From Prorocentrum cordatum (Eukaryota > Sar > Dinophyceae > Prorocentrales > Prorocentraceae): a stretch of 64,000 nucleotides of DNA. The translations under genes were made by a program, and so were the position numbers. The notes beneath the pieces were generated by a model. The model saw only the letters and a list, made by a program, of their open reading frames with translations. It ran no database searches and was not told the origin of the DNA. The DNA lies in assembly GCA_963575745.1 (NCBI GenBank), contig CAUYUJ010021682.1:1-64000 (forward strand), read 5' to 3'. This document shows, one piece after another, positions 55,431-64,000 of the stretch (its first letter is position 1; each line of letters begins with the position of its first letter).

Positions 55431-57100
55431 CTGCAGGCGGAAGGGGATCGGGGCCGCCAGGCCGCCAGGCCGGTACCTGCGCCCCCCATGGCCGCTCCGG
55501 GGCTCCGGGAGCGTTCCTGTCCGGGCCAAGAGGCGGCCAAGACGTGCCCAGGGAGGCGCAAGTGGCTCCCAAACCGGTCCTAGACGGCCCCGGGGCGCTC
55601 AAAGATCGCCCCTGCACGCTCAAGATGGCTCATTGATCCCAAGAAGCCGCTACAACGCCCCAAGTTGCTTTCCAAAAGAGCCCCAAGCGGCCATCATCAT
55701 TGTTTCTGCCGGGAAAACGTGCATTTTTAGCATCTACGTCTTTTCGGTCTTCACGGCGCGCACGAGGGTACAAGAGGCCCCCACGTCGGCCCCAAGACGG
55801 CTCAAGAGGCTCCCAACACGGCCCAAGAGGAGCCCAAGACAGCCCATCGGCCCTGGACACCCAAGATGGCTCCCATAGAGCCCCAGAGGCCACTACGGCG
55901 CCCCAGGAAGCTTTCCAAGGGAGCCCCAAGCAGACAACATCATTGATTTTGCATCGGACAACGTACATGTTGAGCATCTTCGACTTTTCGGTCTTCACGG
56001 CGCGCACGACGGTACAAGAGACCCCAAAGACGGCCCCGAGAGGCTACCAACACGGCCCCAGACAACCCGAGGGGCGGCCAAGGCGTGCCCAGAGGGCCCC
56101 ATGAGGCTCCCATAACGTTCCATGGCGGCCCCAGAGCGCTCAAAGCTAGCCCTTGGACGCCCAAGACGGTTCTCACAGTGCCCAGGAGACCGCGAAGACG
56201 CCCCAAGAGGCCCCCAACCCAAGAGGGCCCCGAGAGGCCACAATCATTGATTTTGCATTGGAAGACGTATATTTTTAGCATATACGACTTGTCGGTCTTC
56301 ACAGCGGTGACGACGGTACAAGAGGCCCCCAAGAGAGCCGCAAAACGGCCCAAGAAATCCCAAAGACGCCCCGAGAGGGGGCCAAGACACCCCAAGAGGT
56401 CCCCAATACGACTTAGGAAAACTCCAAGACGGCTCCAAGAGGAGCCCAAGAGGGGGAGCCCGAACCGAAAATCCAACCCTTCCGCCCCAAGAAGGTCCCA
56501 GGAGGCCCTTGGAAGCCCCGAAGAGGCTCCAAGAGGCGCCCAAGAGATCCCCCCAACTGGCCGAACCCAGCGGGTAAAAGGGGTGCCTCCCCCCCTTCCC
56601 CTCCCTCCCCCTGGTCGCCGCGGCTGGATTCGTTTCGAAATTCTGGTTTTCGGGGGGGGTTCTTACCCCTGGTAAGCGTCATTGGCGAGGCCCGGCCACC
56701 AACCCCTTGGCCGTTGTTGGGCTCGGGGACGCCCGGCCTAACCCACAACCTCCCACAGGGGCTCCGGGGTTCAGGACCACTTCGAGAGGCTTCAGAAACC
56801 GGGATAGGGCGGCAAGACGGCTCCAAGAAGCGCCCAAGAGGCGGAGCACGGACCGAAATTCTAGCCTTCCGCCCCAAGAGGCCCCCAGGAGGCCCCAGGA
56901 GGTCCCAAGAGGCGCCCAAGAGGCCCCCAAGAGGCCTTCACGGGCCCCCGCGAGTCCCCCAATGGCCCACATGAGACCCCATAAGGCCCCAAAGCGATTC
57001 CCAGGACTTCAAAACGGCTTCCAAGAGGCCCCGGAGAGGCCAACCACGAGATCCCAACATACATACAAGAGGCCCCTAGACAGACAACCGCACGACCCTT
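55431..57100. repeat. CCCAAGAGGC arrays with AT-rich spacers
   Basis: Same decamer family as 43-45 kb. Three spacers near 55710, 55955 and 56258 contain acgt(g/a)catttttagcat-like words and ttttcggtcttcacggcgc; catcattgatttt-type words precede them. 56480-56680 and 56690-57060 hold further units and the repeated word gaaccgaaaatcca or gaccgaaattctag. No gene. Confidence 0.8.
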
Positions 57101-57725
57101 CGCAAACTTGTTCCCTTCACATCACGGCCTCAAGCGCTTCCCCAACGCCCCGATGCCCACATCCGTGGTCGATCTTACGGCCGCGGACCACTCAACCAGT
57201 GTGCTCCGGAAGCGCTTTCCCGGAGCACGTTCCCGCAATTCCCTCGCGTTTGACTCACCGCCTCCCCCTCCGACTTCTCCTCCTCCGACTTCTCCTCCTC
57301 CTCCTCCTCCTCCTCCTCCTCCTCCTCTTCCGCCTTCTCCTGCCCAGACTTCCTCGGGCCCCCACCCGCGTCGCAAGAGCCTCCTGACGAGAGGTTCACC
57401 ACCGTTCATGGCCCCCAGGAGCTCTCGAAGGGCCCTGAAGCCGTTGAAAAGAACTTTCCCGCAGCCCGCCCCCCGCGCAGGGGCGGCGACGACCTCGACG
57501 GCGACGGCGGCGGCGCCGCCGTCGTCGTCGTCGTCGCCCTTGCCGTCGTCAGCGCCGCCGCCGTCGTCGTCGTCATCGTCGCCGCTGTCGTCGTCGTCAC
57601 CTGCGCCCTCGTCGCGCTCGTCGTCGCAGGCGCCAGTCGATGACCGATCAATCGAAGGCCGAGGTTCGACGAGGTCTTTCTTTCGGTTTTCGGCCCCCAG
57701 GGTCTCTTTGAGCGGACTTTAGTCG
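57101..57725 (+). other. Low-complexity open frame, doubtful gene
   Basis: A frame open to TAG near 57720 has a short ordinary start (KRFPNAPMPTSVVDLTAADH) but then (CTC)n at 57255-57350 and (GTC)n at 57480-57625, giving Pro- and Ser-rich runs. Nothing identifies a protein. Confidence 0.25.
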
Positions 57726-57869
57726 ATGAGAGAGCAGCGCGAACGCCAAGGACGGTAAGCAGCGCGAGCGCTAAGGACGAGCCCTGTTATGTTTGTTCGG
57801 GTCTTCCGTCACCCTTTTTTCCCGGGCGCGTTTCGACGGAGTTTGATCCCACATTGTCCTTGGCCTCGA

Positions 57870-57908
57870 CTAGAACCAAAGCGCGCGAAGGGCGCGCGAT
57901 GGTTTTAG
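57870..57908. repeat. GCGCGC hairpin, copy 1
   Basis: ctagaaccaaagcgcgcgaa and its inverse half ggcgcgcgatggttttag make a hairpin. A related copy is at 59422-59462. Both are followed at once by gtgcgtatgtatg or gtgtgtatatata. Confidence 0.75.
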
Positions 57909-58205
57909 TGCGTATGTATGCGCGCGCCCGCGTGCATGTGTTGACGCAAAAATGTGCGGAATGTAATGTAACGTGATGGAATGGAATGTGTCGTGCGTGA
58001 TGTTATGCGATGGCACGCGAATGATTGTAATGGGACGGCGTGGATTTCAACGGAATGGAAATGTAATTGAATGTAGATATGCGCGCGTGCGTGCGTGGAT
58101 GCATGCATAGATGTGCGCATGCGTGCGCGTATGTGATGTAATGTAGCGTGGACCAATGTAGTGTCATGTATTGTAAAGCAATATAACGCAATGTAACGTA
58201 GTGGT
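57909..58205. repeat. AATGTAACG-like imperfect repeats and GCGTG tracts
   Basis: Short words (aatgtaacg, aatggaatg, gcgcgtgcgtgc) repeat with much drift. Confidence 0.6.
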
Positions 58206-58760
58206 ATGGTACGATGTTGTATGTTATGGTACGGTTCGTCCCGGGGGCGTCCTCCACCTCGCTCACATTTGGCCCCCCGGGGAGCCCCACAATGCCCAAA
58301 GAAAATCCAAGACGCCCCCAAGAAACCCCCAGAAGGCAACGCAAATTGCCCAAAACGCTCCCCGGCGACCCAGGATAGCGTTCGGGCGGCTCTCCAGGCT
58401 CCCAGGAGGCCCCCCAGTAGACTTCAAGAGAGCTCCGAGAGGCCTCCCGAGAGCGCCCGGGGAACCCAGTACCGTGAATTGTTTATGTTTTGTTGCAGGG
58501 TTTTTGGCCTTCTCACCGCTTCATGCTTCCAATGCTCCAAAACGGCCGACGAGGCCCCCACGACCGCCCCGAGACCGCCCAAAATGCTCCCAAGACGGTC
58601 CCAAAACCGGCCAAGACGACCCCAAGATTGCCGAAGAGGCGCCCGGGACAACTCCAGACCACCTCAGAACAGACCCAATATGAGCCAGAGAGCGAACGCA
58701 GCAGGCTTCCAGAGAGCTCCGAGAGGATTCCGGGATTCCAGAGGCCTCCATCACGCCCCT
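58206..58760. repeat. CCAAGACG/GGCCCCC decamer array
   Basis: A further, more diverged array of the GGCCCAAGAG family (58260-58650). Confidence 0.65.
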
Positions 58761-59421
58761 GACCCTTGAGGGGTTCCAACACATCCCAACGCTCCAAGAC
58801 CGAGGCATTTTGATAACAAAAGACAGGAGTTCCAGATATTCACTTTTGTTTTCAAGTTGGGGCTCAAGACTTCGGGGTCGCATGCAACAGTGTTTCGGGA
58901 GTGTTGTTGGACTTTCAGACGCTGTCTTGGCACTCTCTTGGATCGTCTTCGTGTCCTCTTGGCTGCCTCGGAAACCATTCGTAGGAATCGAGATCCCATG
59001 ATCCCATGAGTTGGAACAGTGGAATTGTGGTTTTTTTTTCAAAGTCACCCCGTGCTTATGTTTGCACGAACTCCCCGAGAGGCACCCCAACATACCGTGG
59101 CCTGCATGCAGAAAGCGTCGAATCCACAGCCCAGACATTACAACTTGAAATATAGGAAAATCCTACCATTCAGTTTTTTTTCCAAGTTCGCCCCTTGTCT
59201 ACTCTTGCACAGCAGGCCAGAACGAAGGCCCCAGAAGAGAAATAACAAAAAAATCCTTCGAGGGCCCCAAACCGTCGAATACCGAACGGCAGTTCAGGAT
59301 TTCGGCGTTTCCGCAGTTCCCCTTCTATACGATTTCAAAGCTTGCGCAGGGCCTCCAAGAGAGTCCCTGGATGCACGAAACGACAATGATGACATTCCAT
59401 GCGTTCGCCCATCACGCCTAG
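58761..59421. other. No gene; two related segments
   Basis: tttttttttcaaagtcaccc near 59032 and ttttttttccaagttcgccc near 59176 begin two segments that both reach a cttgcac or tttgcac and a cc-gaga or cc-gaacg word, suggesting an old ~145-bp duplication. Confidence 0.4.
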
Positions 59422-59480
59422 CTAGAACTTGAGCGCGCGCGAAACGCGCGCGATGGTTCTAGTGTGTATATATATACACA
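59422..59480. repeat. GCGCGC hairpin, copy 2, with (TA)n
   Basis: ctagaacttgagcgcgcgcg and its inverse half cgcgcgcgatggttctag (59422-59462), followed by gtgtgtatatatatacac. Confidence 0.75.
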
Positions 59481-59687
59481 CATATATATATGATTTGAAT
59501 GCAGTTTATTCCGCCTCCGATGCATGTCCGAGGTTTGCGCATGTGTCCCGAGAGAGCTCCAATATGCCCCCGAGATGCGTCCCGAGTGGCGCGAATCCGT
59601 GGTAATCTCGGCGCATAATCTATTTCAGGTCGTGAGCGCCCCTTGACCGTCGGTTGGCTCCACCACGTGGCATATCGACGTCCCCCG

Positions 59688-60977
59688 ATGTCCAGGAACG
59701 CCTCGAAGACGCAGTTTGCCCGGATGGTGGGCGCAGAGTCGCGCGACCCGCACCAGGAACCGCACGACGCCGACTCGAGGAACTGGCCAGACACCGACAG
59801 CGAGTACGGCGACTACACCGCTGTCTGCGCCTTCCGCCGCAGGAAGACCGAAGGTGCGCCCTCGCCCGGGGAGCCCTCGCCCCCCCCGTCGGGCCGCTGC
59901 CCAGCGGCCTCGGGCGGCCCGGCTCACGGGCTCGGCGTGGCCCGCGCGGCGCGGCCGGGGGGCGCGCCCGCCAAAATGCCGGGAAGTTCGAGCCGTGGTC
60001 GACAGTCACGGGTGAGCCATGCCAAAAAGATCAAGATGATTTGTAGCACGAAGGACATTCAGAGCTTCACCACATTGATGTTGCGCAACATACCGGTTAC
60101 TTACAATGTGGGCGAGCTTGTGCAGGAGCTTGACAGTTCTGGCTTCGAGGGCAAATTCGATTTTTGCTACATGCCCTGCGACTTCGTCGTTGGCAACAGC
60201 AAGGGGTACGCGTTCGTGAACTTTGAGTCGTTCACCGTCGCGTCGCGCTTTCAGAACACTTGGCATGGGAGCCGGCGCTTCCCGAACCATTCTTGCAACC
60301 GCACCGTGCATGTGCTGGTGGCGCACATCCAGGGCAGGGAGGCCAACATGGCCATGGTGTCGCACACTTTCGGTTCGATCCGCAACCCAAACTTCCGCCG
60401 GCACGTGTTCAGCAAACGGGGCACCGAGCGCCCCAGCACGGGCGAGGCCACGCTGGCAGACTTGCCAACCACGGGGCCCCCAGCAGCGCGCCCGCAGCTC
60501 TGTGCCCCACCGGAGGGAGCAGGCCCGCAGGCGACGCCGCCAAGCCGGCCGCCAGGCATGTTCCACTCAGCGTACGCAGGTGCGCCGCCACCAGTCCAGC
60601 AGCCGACGCTCGCGATGACGCTGTCGAGCCGGCCGCCAGGCATGCTCTACTCATCATGCGCGGGTGCGCAGCCACCGGCCCAGCAGCCGACGACCGCGAA
60701 GACGCCGTCGAGCCAGCCGCCTGGCATGCCTTACCCAGCATTCGCGGGCGAGCAGCCGCCGGCGCCAGTCCAGCAGTCGACGCCCGCGCTCTGGCCAGCC
60801 GTGCGCGGAGTCTGCTGCCAGCGCTGCGGGGCGGCCGACGCTTCTGGGGCTTCGCGCGGCGCAGCCAGCAGCAGCTCCTGGCCGCGGAGAGCCTGGTCAC
60901 GCGGCCGGCGGGCGCCGCGGGCGTGGGCGCCTGCGGGGCTGGCCGCGGCCTTCTGGGGCCGCGTCGCGGCCAGGTGA
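59688..60977 (+). CDS. Mei2-type RRM RNA-binding protein
   Basis: 429 residues from ATG 59688 to TGA. Residues about 127-225 form the C-terminal-type RRM of Mei2-like proteins (RRM_2 family): TTLMLRNIPVTYNVGELVQE (RNP2), KFDFCYMPCDFVVGNSKGYA followed by FVNF (RNP1), and FGSIRNPNFRRHVF at the end. Dinoflagellates carry many such genes, which presumably bind RNA and act after transcription, in line with their reliance on post-transcriptional control. The N-terminus is acidic then Pro/Ala-rich. After the RRM come three tandem 28-residue repeats beginning PPGM (84-bp units at about 60542, 60626 and 60710) and an Ala/Arg-rich C-terminus. A short ttggctc near 59654 could be a leader remnant, but it is weak. 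The stretch at 59855-59985 is GC-rich and might be an unspliced in-frame intron. Confidence 0.8.
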   Translation: MSRNASKTQFARMVGAESRDPHQEPHDADSRNWPDTDSEYGDYTAVCAFRRRKTEGAPSPGEPSPPPSGRCPAASGGPAHGLGVARAARPGGAPAKMPGSSSRGRQSRVSHAKKIKMICSTKDIQSFTTLMLRNIPVTYNVGELVQELDSSGFEGKFDFCYMPCDFVVGNSKGYAFVNFESFTVASRFQNTWHGSRRFPNHSCNRTVHVLVAHIQGREANMAMVSHTFGSIRNPNFRRHVFSKRGTERPSTGEATLADLPTTGPPAARPQLCAPPEGAGPQATPPSRPPGMFHSAYAGAPPPVQQPTLAMTLSSRPPGMLYSSCAGAQPPAQQPTTAKTPSSQPPGMPYPAFAGEQPPAPVQQSTPALWPAVRGVCCQRCGAADASGASRGAASSSSWPRRAWSRGRRAPRAWAPAGLAAAFWGRVAAR

Positions 60978-63124
60978 TGAGGGCGCGCGTTGGCAGGGCA
61001 CCTGCGGGGCCGCTCTCCCAGGGGGCTCCCATATCCCAGGGGTTGCGGGCGGCGCACCCGCAGCCTCTGCGCATGCAGCGGGCGTTTTTCTTTGGGAGGA
61101 GACCTGGCCGATTGGACGGTTAGTGCGGGGAGGGGGGGCAGAACTGAGAGCCACTGTGGCATGAGGCAGGGACAGGGACGGGACGCATCTGTAGAGCGAC
61201 TGTTGCTCACACGTGCAGTGTGTCGGCGATGCTCTTTTCCGCTCTTGCTCATCCCATGGGCTGCGGGGAGAAGAGTGGCCGTTCGGCCCTCGTCGGCATC
61301 CCTCGTTATCTGCGCGGCTTGCACAAATATATCTTTTTCCGAGCACAAATATATCTTATTCCGAAAACTGTTTGGCTGCCTGCGGCAACTGTGGCGAGCA
61401 AACGCCCAATGCGGCTTGACTCCTGCGACACATTGTCAATCCTGCTCAACATTTTTTAACGAGATTGCTTAAAGCTTCTGCGAGACCTCCTGGCTGAGGC
61501 ACGTCGCCCGCGGCGCCGTCGTGGACCCGGCGGCCGCCAGGGCACGGGCGATTTGACGGGAGCACCCGCGTGCGTGCGGGCGGTGCCTTGTCGATAAGAT
61601 CTAGGTTTTCTTGACATGCCGCGCACGGTCAGGTCCCTCGTGGGAGATCTTCGTGCGGGGGCAGGACTGCGCCGTGCCTTCCGAGTGCTGTCTTGCACCC
61701 GAGGCGTGGCGCCCAGAAGATGTGCAGAAGAGGACGGAAAAGGCAGGGGCACGAGCGCTTCTCATCGACTTCGGCCTTCATAAAGGCGAGGTGTTGAGCC
61801 TGCGGGTGTTCGTCGTGCGCCCCGAAGCGCGGAGGATAATGGGTGAGCCAAGCGCCGATCCAGTTTGGCAGCACTCAGTACTTTTTCACTGCCATACTGG
61901 ATGTAGACGTGATCAGATTTGCGGCACGTGCGCACGTGCGTTTAACCTGAGACGACATGCAGTCCAGCTTCGTATAGCAAAGGCCCTCTTTGCATTCGGT
62001 TGAGATGCCTCCGATGATATGCTGTGGTGTGTCTCTCTTGCACGTGTCTTTCTCTCTAGTGCGTCATTGCGAAGCCTGGAAGGTATCTTCCCCACAAATA
62101 TTGTCCCACCGAATTCGTGTGTCCCCACAGCTCACCTTTAGCAGAGAAGGTTCGGTGGCTTTGCCAGACGTTGGTGCGTCTCAGTTCTTGTGCTTCCCGT
62201 CCACGAGGTTCCCCACTCATCAATATCATGGCGACGAGAGCATGTGATCCCACTGGTAAGTCACAGCTTGCGTTTCGCAGGCCGTGCTTGATTACGTGAT
62301 TTTCTTCGGCACATTCGATTAGGATGGGGTCATGTGCCGACCTGGTCCGTACATACGTATACAGTGCAACGATGCCGGCAGCAGCGGAGCGTTCGCCACT
62401 CGCTGAATCATCGAACACAGCGTGAGCGATGATACATAGAGGGAAAGGTGATTTGCGGCGAGCTCCCCTTCGCCCAGTCCCGCTGTTCCCCCCGTCCCCC
62501 CCCTCACCGCGTCTCGCCCCTGCTCCTCTTCCATGCCACTCTCTGCTTCTCGTGAAGCCAGTCAGGCACACTGTCCGGCTGGATGGCTGGCCTCCGTTAG
62601 CGTCACGAGCAATTCTTTTTGTTGGCCCAGAGCCTCGTTCTCGGAACCCCTCATCGTTACCGGGAGCCGCGGGAGCCCCCCCGCCCTCCCCAGACCAGAT
62701 GAGCCTCCTCGCTCCTGCCCCGCTCCGGCGCTCCTGCCGCCATCGTGGCCGAAGGGTGGGAGCATCGCACGGTGAGAGCATGCAGCGCGGCACTGAGGCA
62801 AGACCTCCTGTTTGTCCCCCCCCCTCTCTCTCCCTCCCCTGGTGCTCTCGCTCGTCTTCTCCCTCCTCGACTCGACATTGCGGCCAGGTTAGTCCTAGCC
62901 ACCAAAACTAACAAACCGCACTACTCCTGCTCCTCAGCAGCAGCGGCGGCAGCAGCAAACGCGGCAGCCAAAGCCGCCGCGCGGGGCCTGCCGTCAGGAA
63001 GGCGCACGGGTGGAGGACGCACCACCGCAGGGCCAGACGGCGCGGGCCTGAAGACGGGTGCACCGCCACCCGCGCGGACGAGCCTGGCAGTCTGCCACGG
63101 CTCGCACAAGGGATGCCATTGGTG
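60978..63124. other. No supported gene; C/T-rich stretches
   Basis: A 23-bp tandem (gcacaaatatatctt) occurs near 61325-61368. Frames at 61611-62003 and 62430-62910 have no recognisable features. 62445-62530 and 62815-62870 are C/T-rich and may be intronic. A C/T-rich tract followed by cagcagcagcgg at 62935 opens an Ala-rich frame to TGA at 63123-63125 that could be a small exon, but the repeat composition makes it doubtful. Confidence 0.35.
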
Positions 63125-63130
63125 ATTTAC

Positions 63131-63960
63131 CTAGTGCCTTCCCCGAGCCAGCCCCTTCAGCACACGCCCACCCCACGACGAAGCTAAAGCGGGCCCAGGG
63201 CAGGCGACGGACAGGGCTAGCACAGTGCCTGGTCCGCTCGCACCGTACACAGCACATGCCACGCACCACTGGTTGGTGGTGGCCAACTTAAACGGATGGA
63301 CAACGTGCTGCCGACCTCCCGCAAGAGCCACCCTCGCGTGCCCCAGGTCGGCAGAGAGCAGACTTGGAGGGGTGGCGAGGGAGGGAGGAGGCAAATGGAA
63401 GAGGCAGGACGACCAGCGACGTGTGGCGCGGGTTTCGCCACACGTCGCTGGAAGACATGAAGAGAATCAACCGCCACCATGTATGGTCCAACTTCGGCCA
63501 CCCATGTGGCGAGCCCTCTGAGGACCTGGGCACGGGCTTCCACCTGGGCTCGAGACGACCTAGGAAGGCGAGATAACTCCGAGGCCTGCTTAGCATAATC
63601 GTCAGCAAGATCATCGCCTGCTTTGTAAAGAGGTGAAATTCGGCCACACTCAACGGTCGCACGTGTGGCATGTCCTTTGACCTTGACCAAGGAGGAACCC
63701 CCGCACCTCCCCAGTCCGCGATCTTTTGCCACACCATGCGCCAGAGCCCGGCCCAGGCACTCTTCGCACAGCAAGTTTTCTCTGGCCCGCGCTCGATCAC
63801 ACCGTCGACATCGAAGCCAGAATCACTGTAAAAAGGTAGTGCCTGGCAGCGAGAAACAGAGACCCCGCAGCAGGGCCCAAAGCTCGAGGGCGCCGGCATC
63901 TGCAGCAGGGCGCAAGAAAGAACCAGCAAATATGGCTTCGACACGATACGAGTCCTGAGA
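63131..63960 (-). pseudogene. Retroelement remnant: RNase H domain and Cys-motif tail, frameshifted
   Basis: Read right to left on the minus strand, three frames together give the order of an RNase H domain: GALELWALLRGLCFSLPGTT (catalytic Glu), then in another frame YSDSGFDVDGVIERG (catalytic Asp), LWRMVWQKIADWGG, then in a third frame LVKVKGHATRATVECGR (His) and KAGDDLADDYAKQ (last Asp). A further shift gives HPFKLATTNQWCVACAVYGA and GRVLKGLARGRH, which resembles the Cys-containing tail after RNase H in dinoflagellate LINE-type elements (recalled). Frame changes near 63830, 63700 and 63390 show decay. A reverse transcriptase would lie beyond 64000. Confidence 0.65.
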
Positions 63961-64000
63961 GACTTGGACACAAGACCAGCCGAGACCCTGCTGGGCCAGC

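Noticed and set aside
59643-59687. Possible leader remnant and upstream start for the RRM gene
   Set aside because: Only ccgt and ttggctc match, with a large gap; the non-ATG start at 59643 is not supported, so ATG 59688 was used.
61611-62003. Open frame of 130 codons with mixed composition
   Set aside because: No ATG start in frame, no recognisable motif, and it overlaps frames of equal quality; left unannotated as a gene.

Overview
The window looks like nuclear DNA of a core dinoflagellate. The grounds are GC-rich sequence crowded with microsatellites and minisatellites, sparse genes interrupted by extremely C-rich or T-rich introns, several genes that match protein families I know to be heavily multiplied in dinoflagellates (recalled from memory, not searched), and degenerate copies of the 22-nt dinoflagellate spliced leader (DinoSL) just upstream of several start codons. 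Such genomic leader copies are the known footprint of mature trans-spliced mRNAs copied back into the genome. I cannot name the species.

Layout: 1-2.2 kb holds the 3' end of a two-exon gene and a possible small terminal exon. 2.4-4.9 kb and 10.2-12.0 kb share two long repeats, one in direct and one in inverted orientation. Between them, at 5.0-8.3 kb, is a four-exon gene of a dinoflagellate-expanded family, with a spliced-leader relic before its ATG. 14.4-15.9 kb holds another expanded-family gene whose intron is almost all T. 16.4-18.2 kb is stacked tandem repeats, followed by the last exon of a KRPAA-type basic protein (18.5-18.9 kb). 19.6-26.1 kb is nearly all simple and complex repeat. 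The minus strand carries a broken copy of another expanded family (26.1-27.8 kb), a gene-like frame with two in-frame TAG codons (30.5-31.5 kb) and a lysine-rich terminal exon (32.3-32.8 kb). 33-46 kb is repeat: a GTAGTGA array, a ~190-bp satellite carrying a hairpin in each unit, and two related macro-satellites (38-42 and 43-45.6 kb).

The most gene-dense and interesting part is 47.2-53.0 kb. Five plus-strand genes lie close together: a coiled-coil protein, an unknown protein, a P-loop NTPase with a C-terminal papain-like cysteine-protease domain, a zinc-ribbon protein and an IS1595/Merlin-like DDE transposase. Three of the five starts have spliced-leader-like relics. The block is bracketed by a 40-bp inverted repeat (46217-46256 and 53185-53224) that contains a 23-bp identical core. 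It may be one mobile unit or a cluster of retroposed genes; the sequence alone does not decide.

53.4-59.5 kb is again tandem repeat. 59.7-61.0 kb encodes a Mei2-type RRM protein. The right edge (63.1-64 kb, minus strand) is a frameshifted RNase H plus cysteine-motif tail of a non-LTR-type retroelement that enters from outside the window.

The proteins do not form an obvious pathway. What links them is mobility: multicopy families, mRNA retroposition, a DNA transposase, retroelement debris and intron-like inverted-repeat inserts.
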